Source: Rugosimonospora acidiphila (GTDB lineage: Bacteria > Actinomycetota > Actinomycetes > Mycobacteriales > Micromonosporaceae). Taken from it: a stretch of DNA of 21,443 nt. The stretch covers positions 1 through 21,443 of the forward strand of contig NZ_BAABJQ010000059.1 in the NCBI RefSeq assembly GCF_039543385.1, written 5' to 3'. This document shows, in pieces, positions 13,297 through 20,084 of the stretch. Each line of letters opens with the position of its first letter. The stretch's first letter is position 1. The notes below the pieces were generated by a model. The model made no database searches and was not told where the DNA came from. It saw only the letters and a list, made by a program, of their open reading frames with translations. A program made the position numbers and the translations under genes.

Positions 13297-14148
13297 GTGA
13301 CCCGCTCGCATCGCCGGCGCCTGGTCGTACCGGCCGTCGCGGCAGCACTGGCGCTGCCGACCGGGCTGCTCGCCGCGTGCAGCAGCGGCCAGCTGGCCGA
13401 GACCTCGTTGATCGCGCCCGCCGTTCCCGGCGCGCAGGCCAGCGTCACGACCGGTACGCCCGACGAAACCATCCAGATCTCGAACGCGACCGTCGACTTC
13501 AACGGCCCGCAGGGGTACCAGTCCGGCGACAACGCGCCACTGTCGGTGTGGATCTTCAACAACACGCCGCAGGACATCACGCTCACCGGCGTGCAGAGCG
13601 CGTCCGGCCAGGTGCTGATCTCGGACGGTGCCGCCCCCGGCATCCCCAGCGTCTGCCAGAACTCGCCCCAGCCGATCCAGCCGAACCCGTCGACCGGCGC
13701 CCCGACCGTGGGCGTGGCCCCGTCGGTGGGCGCCTCGGGCGGGATCAGCCCGGCGGGGCCGACCGGCACTCCGTCGAACAACAGCGTGGTGCAGCCCACC
13801 AGCTCCGCGCAGGAGTCCGCCTCCGCCAACCCGACGGACTCCTCCTCCGCGCTCCCGTCGACGAGCGCGTCCGCCGCGGCCGCGGTGACCGGCTCGGCGC
13901 AGATCAACGTCACGATCAAGTCGGACGGCTGCGTGGCGCTGACCAAGAGCAGCAGCCAGTTCCTGCAGGTCGCCAACCTGTCCGGACCGGTGCGGGCGGG
14001 GATGACGATCCAGACCATCTTCATCTTCCAACAGGGCGGCCGGCAGTTCACCATCGGTAGCGCGAACAACCCGCTCCAGCTCCCGGTGAACACCCCGAGC
14101 AGCCCGGACCAGCGCGCCCCCGCCGCCGCACCGGCCGCCACCGAGTAG
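13297..14148 (+). CDS. Secreted lipoprotein upstream of radA (LpqE-like position)
   Basis: A 283-residue lipoprotein. Its signal peptide has basic residues (TRSHRRR), a hydrophobic core and a lipobox LLAAC with Cys28 as the lipid-modified residue. The mature part begins as a beta-rich domain (IQISNATVDF, APLSVWIFNNTPQDITLTGV). It is then interrupted by about 80 residues rich in Ser, Pro, Thr and Ala (about residues 125-200), and resumes with strands (AQINVTIKSDGCVALTKSSSQFLQVANLSG, GMTIQTIFIFQQGG). It ends in a Pro/Ala tail. The domain pattern and position before radA match LpqE (Rv3584) of mycobacteria, whose fold is reminiscent of copper-chaperone-type domains. That relation is recalled, not tested. 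It has its own strong ribosome site and is followed by a terminator. Confidence 0.8.
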   Translation: MTRSHRRRLVVPAVAAALALPTGLLAACSSGQLAETSLIAPAVPGAQASVTTGTPDETIQISNATVDFNGPQGYQSGDNAPLSVWIFNNTPQDITLTGVQSASGQVLISDGAAPGIPSVCQNSPQPIQPNPSTGAPTVGVAPSVGASGGISPAGPTGTPSNNSVVQPTSSAQESASANPTDSSSALPSTSASAAAAVTGSAQINVTIKSDGCVALTKSSSQFLQVANLSGPVRAGMTIQTIFIFQQGGRQFTIGSANNPLQLPVNTPSSPDQRAPAAAPAATE

Positions 14149-14170
14149 GCGCCAACCGCGACATCCACGG

Positions 14171-14212
14171 CCCCGGCCGGGCACGATTTCCGTCGTGCCG
14201 GTCGGGGTTTGT
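14171..14212 (+). terminator. Intrinsic terminator after the lipoprotein gene
   Basis: A long hairpin lies 22 bases past the stop codon. The 5' arm is 14171-14186 and the 3' arm is 14193-14207, with one G-U pair, one bulged G and a 6-base loop. It is followed by TTTGT. It separates the lipoprotein gene from radA, which then needs its own promoter. Confidence 0.7.
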
Positions 14213-14225
14213 CGTACCCGTCGGT

Positions 14226-14231
14226 TAGCGT
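14226..14231 (+). promoter_or_regulatory. Candidate -10 box for leaderless radA
   Basis: TAGCGT fits TANNNT and ends six bases before the radA GTG, the spacing expected when transcription begins on the start codon. No ribosome site is present. No good -35 was identified. Confidence 0.5.
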
Positions 14232-14237
14232 GCGGCG

Positions 14238-15710
14238 GTGAACGAAAGATCGGCGAAGCCCCGGACCCCACGGGCCGCCCCCCGCGCGGCGCGGGCGGCC
14301 TACGAGTGCGACGCGTGCGGCCACCGGCCGCCCAAGTGGGTCGGCCGGTGCCCGGAGTGCGGCGAGTGGGGTTCGATCATCGACTCCACCGGCGGCGCGG
14401 GCCTGCCGGCCAGCCTGCGCGCGGTCAGCGCGCGGGCACCGCTGCAGCCGGCCCGGCCGATCGCCGAGATCAGCGCGGAACCCGCCCGATTCCGGCCGAC
14501 CGGCGTTCCCGAGCTGGACCGGGTGCTCGGTGGCGGTCTGGTGCCCGGCGCCGTGGTGCTGCTGGCCGGCGAGCCGGGGGTGGGCAAGTCCACACTGCTG
14601 CTCGACGTCGCACAGCAGTGGGCCGCCGGCTCCGGCCTCCCGCCGGGATCGGCCGCCTCGACCTGCCTGGTGATCTCGGGTGAGGAGTCGACCAGCCAGG
14701 TGCGGCTGCGCGCCGAGCGGCTCGGCGCCCTGCACGAGCGGCTCTATCTGGCCGCCGAGACCGACCTGGAGGCGATCCTCGGCCACCTGGACGCGGTCAA
14801 GCCCGGGCTGCTGATCATCGACTCGGTGCAGACCATCTCCGCGCCCGGCACGGACGGGGTGCCCGGCGGGGTGACCCAGGTCCGGGCGGTCACCGCGGCG
14901 CTGGTCTCCATCGCCAAGGACCGTGGCATCGCCACCGTGCTGGTAGGCCACGTCACCAAGGACGGGCAGGTGGCCGGCCCACGCGTGCTGGAGCACCTGG
15001 TCGACGTGGTGCTCCAGTTCGAGGGGGACAAGCACTCCTCGCTGCGGATGGTGCGCGGCCTGAAGAACCGGTTCGGGGCGGCCGACGAGGTGGGCTGCTT
15101 CGAGATGCACGAGGGCGGGATCAGCAGCCTGCCCGACCCGAGCGGGCTGTTCCTCACCCGGTACGCGGAGCCGACCCCGGGCGCCTGCGTGACCGTCGCG
15201 ATGGAGGGCCGACGCGCCCTGGTGACCGAGGTGCAGGCGCTGATCGGCGCGCAGGTGGCCGGCTCGCCGAGGCGCACGGTGTCCGGGCTCGACTCGGCCC
15301 GGCTGGCCATGGTGCTGGCGGTGCTCCAGCGGCGCACGGAGACCAGGCTGCACGACCGGGAGGTGTTCGCCGCGACCGTGGGCGGTATCCGGGTGCTCGA
15401 GCCGGCGGTGGACCTGGCGATGGCGCTGGCCGTGGCGTCCGCCACGCACGACCTGCCGCTGGCCGCCGATCTGGTGGCGATCGGCGAGGTGGGGCTCACC
15501 GGCGAGGTGCGCCGGGTGGGCGCCGTACCGCGCCGGCTCGCCGAGGCCGCCCGGCTGGGCTTCCGGCGGGCCATCGTCCCGGCCGGATGTGGGCCCGCCG
15601 CAACCGGTTCGACCCCCGAGGGCATGAAGGTCCGCGAGGTCGGCGACGTGCGCGCGGCCGTGCAACTGGCGGCACGGGCCTCGGCGGAAGCCGCATCCGG
15701 TGAGCAATGA
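14238..15710 (+). CDS. radA: DNA repair protein RadA
   Basis: A 490-residue RecA-related DnaB-like branch-migration helicase that extends recombination intermediates. Domains in order: a C4 zinc finger (Cys24, Cys27, Cys38, Cys41), the ATPase core with Walker A GEPGVGKST (residues 111-119) and LLIIDSVQT as Walker B, the RadA-specific KNRFG motif at 276-280, and a C-terminal Lon-protease-like domain (VFAATVGGIRVLEPAVDLAMALAVAS). The length is normal. The GTG start lacks a ribosome site and is probably leaderless. It is followed 48 bases later by disA, a pairing conserved in many Gram-positive bacteria, where RadA can inhibit DisA activity (established in Bacillus and mycobacteria). Confidence 0.97.
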   Translation: MNERSAKPRTPRAAPRAARAAYECDACGHRPPKWVGRCPECGEWGSIIDSTGGAGLPASLRAVSARAPLQPARPIAEISAEPARFRPTGVPELDRVLGGGLVPGAVVLLAGEPGVGKSTLLLDVAQQWAAGSGLPPGSAASTCLVISGEESTSQVRLRAERLGALHERLYLAAETDLEAILGHLDAVKPGLLIIDSVQTISAPGTDGVPGGVTQVRAVTAALVSIAKDRGIATVLVGHVTKDGQVAGPRVLEHLVDVVLQFEGDKHSSLRMVRGLKNRFGAADEVGCFEMHEGGISSLPDPSGLFLTRYAEPTPGACVTVAMEGRRALVTEVQALIGAQVAGSPRRTVSGLDSARLAMVLAVLQRRTETRLHDREVFAATVGGIRVLEPAVDLAMALAVASATHDLPLAADLVAIGEVGLTGEVRRVGAVPRRLAEAARLGFRRAIVPAGCGPAATGSTPEGMKVREVGDVRAAVQLAARASAEAASGEQ

Positions 15711-15746
15711 CGCACACCACAACGTCACGGGGTGGATAGTCATCCG

Positions 15747-15752
15747 TAGAAT
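15747..15752 (+). promoter_or_regulatory. Candidate -10 box for leaderless disA
   Basis: TAGAAT, a near-consensus -10, ends six bases before the GTG at 15759. It also shows that the GTG at 15753, directly abutting the box, is unlikely to be the start. No ribosome site is present. Confidence 0.6.
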
Positions 15753-15758
15753 GTGCGG

Positions 15759-16937
15759 GTGCCGATCGACCGTGACGCCACCCGGATCAACAGCGCCGGG
15801 CCCAACCGGGCCAGCGCTGGTCTGACGCTGCGGCCCGGCGGTGGTGGGGTGACCCCGTGGGCGGGCGGCGCCAACACCGATCCGCTGCGGGCCAATTTGG
15901 CGCTGATGGCGCCCGGTACCGCCCTGCGCGACGGGCTCGAACGCATCCTGCGTGGCCGGACCGGCGCGCTCATCGTGCTCGGCTACGACCGGACCGTGGA
16001 CTCGATCTGCACCGGTGGTTTCGTCCTGGACGTCGAGTTCTCCTCCACCCGGCTGCGCGAGCTGTGCAAGATGGACGGTGCCGTGGTGCTGTCCAGCGAC
16101 GGCACCCGGATCGTCCGGGCCGGCGTGCACCTGATGCCCGACTCGTCGATCCCGTCCGAGGAGACCGGCACCCGGCACCGCACCGCCGAGCGGGTCGCCA
16201 AGCAGACCGGGTACCCGGTCATCTCGGTGAGCCAGTCGATGCACATCATCGGCCTGTACGTGAACGGTCAGCGGCACGTGCTGGACGACTCGGGTGCCAT
16301 CCTGTCCCGGGCCAATCAGGCGCTGGCCACGCTGGAGCGGTACAAGCTGCGGCTCGACGAGGTCTCCGGGGCGCTGTCGGCGCTGGAGATCGAGGACCTG
16401 GTCACGGTGCGGGACGCGGTGGCCGTGGTGCAGCGGCTCGAGATGGTCCGGCGGATCGCCGACGAGATCGCCGGCTACGTGGTTGAGCTGGGTACCGATG
16501 GCCGGCTGCTGGCCCTCCAGCTCGAGGAGCTGATGGCCGGCGTGGACGCCGACCGCACCCTGGTGATCCGCGACTATCTGCCGCAGGGGCGGCGGGGCCG
16601 CCTGATCGACGAGGCGCTGGAGGAGCTCGACGCGCTGTCCGCGACGGACCTGATCGATCTGGTACTGGTCGGCCGGGCGCTGGGCTACCCGGCGGCCTCC
16701 GACGCGCTGGACGCGGCCGTGTCACCGCGCGGGTTCCGGCTGCTGGCGAAGGTGCCGCGGCTGCCCGGCCCGATCGTCGACCGGCTGGTCGACCACTTCG
16801 GCTCGCTTCAGCGGCTGCTCGGCGCGACGGTGGAGGACCTGCAGGCGGTGGACGGCGTCGGTGACGCCCGCGCCCGCGGGGTGCGGGAGGGGCTGTCCCG
16901 GCTGGCCGAGGCGTCGATCCTGGAACGGTACGTCTAA
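15759..16937 (+). CDS. disA: DNA integrity scanning protein DisA (diadenylate cyclase)
   Basis: A 392-residue DisA that makes the second messenger cyclic di-AMP from two ATP and scans DNA for branched structures. The N-terminal diadenylate cyclase domain has DGA at 106-108 (KMDGAVVLSSDG) and RHR at 139-141 (GTRHRTAER), both needed for catalysis. A helical spine links to the C-terminal helix-hairpin-helix DNA-binding domain (LQAVDGVGDARARGVREGLSRL). It carries an extra 15-35 residues at the N-terminus before the cyclase fold. The likely start is the GTG at 15759, six bases after TAGAAT, giving a leaderless mRNA. It follows radA and converges on an anchored surface protein. Confidence 0.96.
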   Translation: MPIDRDATRINSAGPNRASAGLTLRPGGGGVTPWAGGANTDPLRANLALMAPGTALRDGLERILRGRTGALIVLGYDRTVDSICTGGFVLDVEFSSTRLRELCKMDGAVVLSSDGTRIVRAGVHLMPDSSIPSEETGTRHRTAERVAKQTGYPVISVSQSMHIIGLYVNGQRHVLDDSGAILSRANQALATLERYKLRLDEVSGALSALEIEDLVTVRDAVAVVQRLEMVRRIADEIAGYVVELGTDGRLLALQLEELMAGVDADRTLVIRDYLPQGRRGRLIDEALEELDALSATDLIDLVLVGRALGYPAASDALDAAVSPRGFRLLAKVPRLPGPIVDRLVDHFGSLQRLLGATVEDLQAVDGVGDARARGVREGLSRLAEASILERYV

Positions 16938-16943
16938 CCCCGA

Positions 16944-16961
16944 CCGCGGGCGCACCCGCGG
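16944..16961. terminator. Hairpin after disA
   Basis: A perfect 7-bp stem, CCGCGGG (16944-16950) and CCCGCGG (16955-16961), with a CGCA loop, lies 7 bases past the disA stop in the convergent gap. Likely terminator, possibly bidirectional. Confidence 0.6.
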
Positions 16962-16988
16962 CTCGCCTCGCGCCGGGCTACGGGGCTC

Positions 16989-17047
16989 TCAGCTGCCCCA
17001 CCGCGGCGCTCAGCTGCCCACCGGGGCTTCAGCTGCCCACCGGGGCG
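16989..17047. repeat. Three tandem copies of a 19-21 bp unit at the end of the surface protein gene
   Basis: Units start with TCAGCTGCCC at 16989 (21 bp), 17010 (19 bp) and 17029 (19 bp). The third is the real 3' end of the gene, where TCA is the reverse of its TGA stop. Units two and three differ only at the last base, and unit one has an extra C and one substitution. The array repeats the last codons and stop of the gene outside it. Confidence 0.85.
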
Positions 17048-17823
17048 TCGGGCTTCACGGTGAAGCCGACCGGGCTGCTCGTCTTGCTGCCGAGCTTCGC
17101 CACCACCTGGTACCCGCCCGGTGCGAGCTTGGCGCCTTTGCCGCAGCCCGGCCGGTCGCCGTACCCGTCCCAGGGCAGCCAGAACGAGTCCTCGATGTTG
17201 GCGCCGAAGCTCCGCACGTCGGTGGCCGCGCCGCCGTTCGGGCAGTAGTCCGAGGACCACAGCACGTGCCCGGCGGTATCGGTGATGTGCAGCTCCTGCG
17301 GGCCGGACCCGACGTCACGCTTGCAGGTGCGGGTGGAGACGTTCTTGATCTTCAGGGTCAGCTGGTACGGGTAGTTGCCGCCCCGGATCGCCTGGATGAC
17401 CGGGGTGAGTTGGATCTCGGCGTCGGTACACAGCGACGGGTCGGTACCCGCGCCGGCCGTGGCCTGGCCGGAACCCGCCCCGGAGCCGGTAGTTGTCGCG
17501 GCCCCCGTCGCGGTGGGATTCGCCGTGGGGTTCGCCGCGCCGCCCGAACCGGCGCCCGCCGAGCCGTCGCCGCCCGAGCCGTCACCGCCCGAACCGCTCC
17601 CGCCCGAACCGTTCCCACCCAGGATCGGGGGCTCGACGCTGCTGCTGGGCGACGGCGACGACGTCGCCGACGAACTGGCCAGTCCCTGACGGGACTTGCT
17701 CGCGCCGCTCGAGCCTCCGCACATGGAGACCAGGAGGATGACAAGCAGCAACACCACGCCCAACACGAGGGCACGGCGCCGCCAATAGACGGCCGGGGGC
17801 AGCGGGCCAACCGTCAGGTTCAT
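17029..17823 (-). CDS. Membrane-anchored extracytoplasmic protein (Rv3587c-like position)
   Basis: A 264-residue protein of unknown function. It has a short cytoplasmic N-terminus with WRRR, one transmembrane helix (about residues 18-34, ALVLGVVLLLVILLVSM), a Ser-rich then Gly/Ser/Thr-rich linker (about 36-125), and a C-terminal beta-rich domain (SLCTDAEIQLTPVIQ to VGFTVKP). Cysteines near CTDAE, TRTCKRD, DYCPNGG and PGCGKG probably form two disulfides. Its place next to disA matches the conserved membrane protein gene Rv3587c of mycobacteria (recalled). The ATG has little ribosome site; TAGCGT lies nine bases upstream, suggesting a very short leader. It is monocistronic and faces disA. Confidence 0.75.
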   Translation of the reverse strand: MNLTVGPLPPAVYWRRRALVLGVVLLLVILLVSMCGGSSGASKSRQGLASSSATSSPSPSSSVEPPILGGNGSGGSGSGGDGSGGDGSAGAGSGGAANPTANPTATGAATTTGSGAGSGQATAGAGTDPSLCTDAEIQLTPVIQAIRGGNYPYQLTLKIKNVSTRTCKRDVGSGPQELHITDTAGHVLWSSDYCPNGGAATDVRSFGANIEDSFWLPWDGYGDRPGCGKGAKLAPGGYQVVAKLGSKTSSPVGFTVKPDAPVGS

Positions 17824-17881
17824 GATTCGCTTACGCTATCGGTAGAGCGGAAGGGGTTCACGGCGACGCGCCGCCGCGCAG

Positions 17882-18418
17882 TCAGAGATACACCTTGCGC
17901 GCGAAGATCGCGTTCGGGCCCGGTACCCGGTCGAGGAAGAGTAGCCCCGCGCAGTGGTCGATCTCGTGCTGGAAGGCCCGAGCCTCGAACGCGTCGGTGG
18001 TCAGCGTCAGCTCCTCGCCCGAGCCCGGTAGGGTGCCGCGGACCACCAGGTGCCCGGCGCGCTTGACGTCACCGGTCAGGTCCGGGACCGACATGCAGCC
18101 CTCCCGGCCCTTCTGCCACCGGGTGGCCTCGACGATCTCGGCGTTGCACAGCACCACCGTGCCGTGGCAGGTCTTGGCGCGCGGGTGGCCGGTCACGTCC
18201 ACCACGAACACGTGGGCCCCGACCCCGATCTGCGGCGCGGCGAGGCCCACGCAGCCGGGCGACACCCGCATGGTGGCGATCAGGTCGGCGGCCAGCGCGA
18301 CGGTCTCCGGGTCGGCCGGATCGACGCGGTCACCGGGGCGGGACAGCACCGGGTCGGGCGCTGCGACCACGGGCCTTACCTTGCCCGCGTCGGGCACCGG
18401 TTCGAGCGGTGCGGTCAC
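17882..18418 (-). CDS. def: Peptide deformylase
   Basis: A 178-residue metalloenzyme that removes the formyl group from the N-terminal methionine of new proteins. All three family motifs are present: motif 1 GLAAPQIG, motif 2 EGCMS with metal ligand Cys108, and motif 3 QHEIDH with ligands His151 and His155 and catalytic Glu152. The GTG start overlaps the stop of the ACT-domain gene by 4 bases (GTGA), so the pair is translationally coupled. No methionyl-tRNA formyltransferase is adjacent, which is the usual partner; this could be one of several deformylases in the genome. Confidence 0.95.
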   Translation of the reverse strand: MTAPLEPVPDAGKVRPVVAAPDPVLSRPGDRVDPADPETVALAADLIATMRVSPGCVGLAAPQIGVGAHVFVVDVTGHPRAKTCHGTVVLCNAEIVEATRWQKGREGCMSVPDLTGDVKRAGHLVVRGTLPGSGEELTLTTDAFEARAFQHEIDHCAGLLFLDRVPGPNAIFARKVYL

Positions 18419-18933
18419 AGGACGTCCGCGTCACCCGAACGCAGGCTGACCTCGACGCCGAGCCGGTCCGCGACCTCGTCCAGTTTGGACAGCACGTCGT
18501 CGAAGTCCACGCCGGAGGGCACGTCGATCTCGGCGGAGAGCAGGTACAGCGTGCCGGACAGCCGGGTGGTCAGATCCGTCACGTTTCCACCGACCTCGGC
18601 CAGCACACCGGTCACGGCGGCCACGATACCCAGCCGATCGGCGCCATGAACGAGCAGCGTGTAGGGCGCGCCGCCACTGCCGGCGGGCGGACCGGGCGGC
18701 ACCACGTTGACCGTGGCCAGCAGGCCGCCGTCGACAGTCAGCGGCGACAGCGCGGACAGCACGTCCGACTCCTCGACCGCCCCGACGCAGATCAGCGTCA
18801 TGGCGAAGTGGCCCCGCAGGAGCGTCATGGTCGAATCGGTCAGGTTGAGTCCGAGCTGGGACAGCGCCGTGGACACGTCGGCGATGATGCCGGGCCTGTC
18901 CCGACCGACGACCGTGATCGCGAGTTCGTTCAC
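18415..18933 (-). CDS. Tandem ACT-domain protein (GcvR-like regulator)
   Basis: A 172-residue protein made of two ACT domains: residues 1-80 (MNELAITVVGRDRPGIIADVSTALSQLGLNLTDSTMT) and about 88-165 (YTLLVHGADRLGIVAAVTGVLAEVGGNVTDLTTRLSG). ACT domains bind small ligands, usually amino acids. Stand-alone tandem ACT proteins include GcvR, which modulates the glycine cleavage regulator in E. coli; no catalytic domain is attached here. The start is GTG with no ribosome site, and CAGACT six bases upstream may give a leaderless transcript. It is coupled to def by a 4-base overlap and divergent from mutY. Ligand and target are unknown. Confidence 0.85.
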   Translation of the reverse strand: MNELAITVVGRDRPGIIADVSTALSQLGLNLTDSTMTLLRGHFAMTLICVGAVEESDVLSALSPLTVDGGLLATVNVVPPGPPAGSGGAPYTLLVHGADRLGIVAAVTGVLAEVGGNVTDLTTRLSGTLYLLSAEIDVPSGVDFDDVLSKLDEVADRLGVEVSLRSGDADVL

Positions 18934-18938
18934 CCGGG

Positions 18939-18945
18939 TAGTCTG
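18939..18945. promoter_or_regulatory. Overlapping divergent -10 boxes for mutY and the ACT-domain gene
   Basis: The heptamer TAGTCTG reads TAGTCT on the plus strand, a candidate -10 for mutY about 52 bases ahead of its start. On the minus strand it reads CAGACT, six bases before the GTG of the ACT gene. Two polymerases could not occupy both at once. Confidence 0.35.
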
Positions 18946-18996
18946 ACAAACCCAACGCCGCCGGGGATACCCACAACCGGACCGTGTTGGCTCGGG

Positions 18997-19992
18997 ATGG
19001 CAGGCTGTCTCTCCGTGGATCCGGCGACTAGCGAGCTGGCGGGCACCGAGCCGACCGGCACCGACCTGGGCAGCACCGACCTGGCGAGCACCGACCTGGG
19101 CAGCACCGACCTGGCGAGTACCGCGACGGCCTGGTTCGACGAGAACGCGCGGGACCTGCCGTGGCGGCACCCCTCGGCCGGCGCCTGGGGAGTGCTGGTC
19201 AGCGAGATCATGTTGCAGCAGACACCGGTCGCCCGGGTCGAGCCGGCGTGGCGGTCCTGGATGGCCCGCTGGCCCGACCCCGCCTCGCTGGCCGCCGACA
19301 CGGCCGCCGAGGCGATCCGGGCCTGGGGCCGGCTCGGGTACCCACGCCGGGCGCTGCGGCTGCACGCGTGCGCACAGGCCATCGTCGAGCAGCACGGTGG
19401 CGTGGTGCCCGCCCGGCTGGAGGAGCTGCTCGCCCTGCCCGGCATCGGCACGTACACGGCCCGGGCGGTGGCCGCGTTCGCGTACGGGCAGCGCCAGCCG
19501 GTGGTGGACACGAACGTACGGCGGCTGATCGCCCGTGCGGTGGCGGGGCGCGCGGATGCCGGGCCGGCCACCACCGTCGCCGACCTCGACGCCGTCGAGG
19601 CCCTCCTGCCGGCGTCCGACCGGCTCGCCGCCCGGGCGAGTGCCGCGTTCATGGAGCTCGGCGCCCTGATCTGCACCGCCCGGAGCCCACGGTGCCACGA
19701 GTGTCCATTCTGGAGCGTGTGCGCCTGGCGGCTGACCGGGAGCCCGGCCCCCACCGGGCCGACCCGCCGGCCCCAGCGGTACGCGGGCACCGACCGCCAG
19801 GTACGCGGCCTGCTGCTGGCCGTGCTCCGGGAGGAGTCCGGGCCGGTACCGGCGGCCCGGCTGGACCTCGTCTGGCCGGAGCAGGCCCAGCGGGCCCGTG
19901 CCCTGGCCGGGCTGGTCGAGGACGGCCTGGTGGTGCCGGTCTCCGGTCATCGGTTCGCGCTGGCCGGCGAGGAGGCCGGACAGCACCCGTGA
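18997..19992 (+). CDS. mutY: Adenine DNA glycosylase MutY
   Basis: A 331-residue glycosylase that removes adenine mispaired with 8-oxoguanine. It has a catalytic Glu70 (VSEIMLQQT), a helix-hairpin-helix LPGIGTYTARAV, an Asp171 nucleophile-stabilising residue (VVDTNVRRL), and a [4Fe-4S] cluster motif Cys226-x6-Cys233-x2-Cys236-x5-Cys242. The usual NUDIX-like C-terminal domain that reads 8-oxoguanine is missing. In its place is a roughly 70-residue end that looks like a small winged helix (GLLLAVLREESGPVPAARL). The first 45 residues are a disordered tail with STDLG/STDLA repeats. The start is uncertain: ATG 18997 or GTG 19015, neither with a good ribosome site. Its position beside disA and clpC is shared with mycobacteria. 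Confidence 0.92.
   Translation: MAGCLSVDPATSELAGTEPTGTDLGSTDLASTDLGSTDLASTATAWFDENARDLPWRHPSAGAWGVLVSEIMLQQTPVARVEPAWRSWMARWPDPASLAADTAAEAIRAWGRLGYPRRALRLHACAQAIVEQHGGVVPARLEELLALPGIGTYTARAVAAFAYGQRQPVVDTNVRRLIARAVAGRADAGPATTVADLDAVEALLPASDRLAARASAAFMELGALICTARSPRCHECPFWSVCAWRLTGSPAPTGPTRRPQRYAGTDRQVRGLLLAVLREESGPVPAARLDLVWPEQAQRARALAGLVEDGLVVPVSGHRFALAGEEAGQHP
19058..19117 (+). repeat. Four tandem 15-bp units inside mutY
   Basis: GCACCGACCTGGGCA (19058, 19088) alternates with GCACCGACCTGGCGA (19073, 19103), i.e. a perfect 30-bp duplication of a 15-bp pair. It encodes [G/S]TDLG-STDLA-STDLG-STDLA. A decayed fifth unit precedes it at 19043. Being in frame and a multiple of three, copy number can change without breaking the gene. 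Confidence 0.9.
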
Positions 19993-20037
19993 CCGGCCGA
20001 TGGCCCGAGCGGGCACTCGCATGAAAAGCCACTAATT

Positions 20038-20047
20038 CGACTAGTCG
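20038..20047. promoter_or_regulatory. Palindrome at the -35 position of the polysaccharide deacetylase gene
   Basis: CGACTAGTCG is a perfect 10-bp palindrome centred about 42 bases before the predicted transcription start at 20085. The surrounding AT-rich stretch stands out from the GC-rich background. It could be an activator or repressor site. The regulator is unknown. Confidence 0.35.
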
Positions 20048-20072
20048 GTCATGATTGGTCCAAATCAGTCAA

Positions 20073-20078
20073 TACAAT
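20073..20078 (+). promoter_or_regulatory. Candidate -10 box for leaderless deacetylase gene
   Basis: TACAAT, one base from the TATAAT consensus, ends six bases before the ATG at 20085. There is no ribosome site, so the mRNA probably begins at the start codon. No clear -35 at 16-18 bases. Confidence 0.6.
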
Positions 20079-20084
20079 GCCGCA

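Noticed and set aside
15753..15758. GTG at 15753 as disA start
   Set aside because: It touches the TAGAAT -10 box, so transcription would begin after it. The GTG at 15759 fits.
12300..16277. A 1325-residue open frame on the minus strand, opposite UbiA, the lipoprotein, radA and disA
   Set aside because: It is antisense to four well-recognised genes, has no family-like motif, and is an effect of high GC leaving few stops.
16989..17047. Tandem units as a possible CRISPR array
   Set aside because: Units of 19-21 bp follow each other without unique spacers and no cas gene is present.
18415..20022. A 535-residue minus-strand open frame containing the ACT domains
   Set aside because: Its first two thirds are antisense to mutY and low-complexity. 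The real gene begins at the GTG at 18933.
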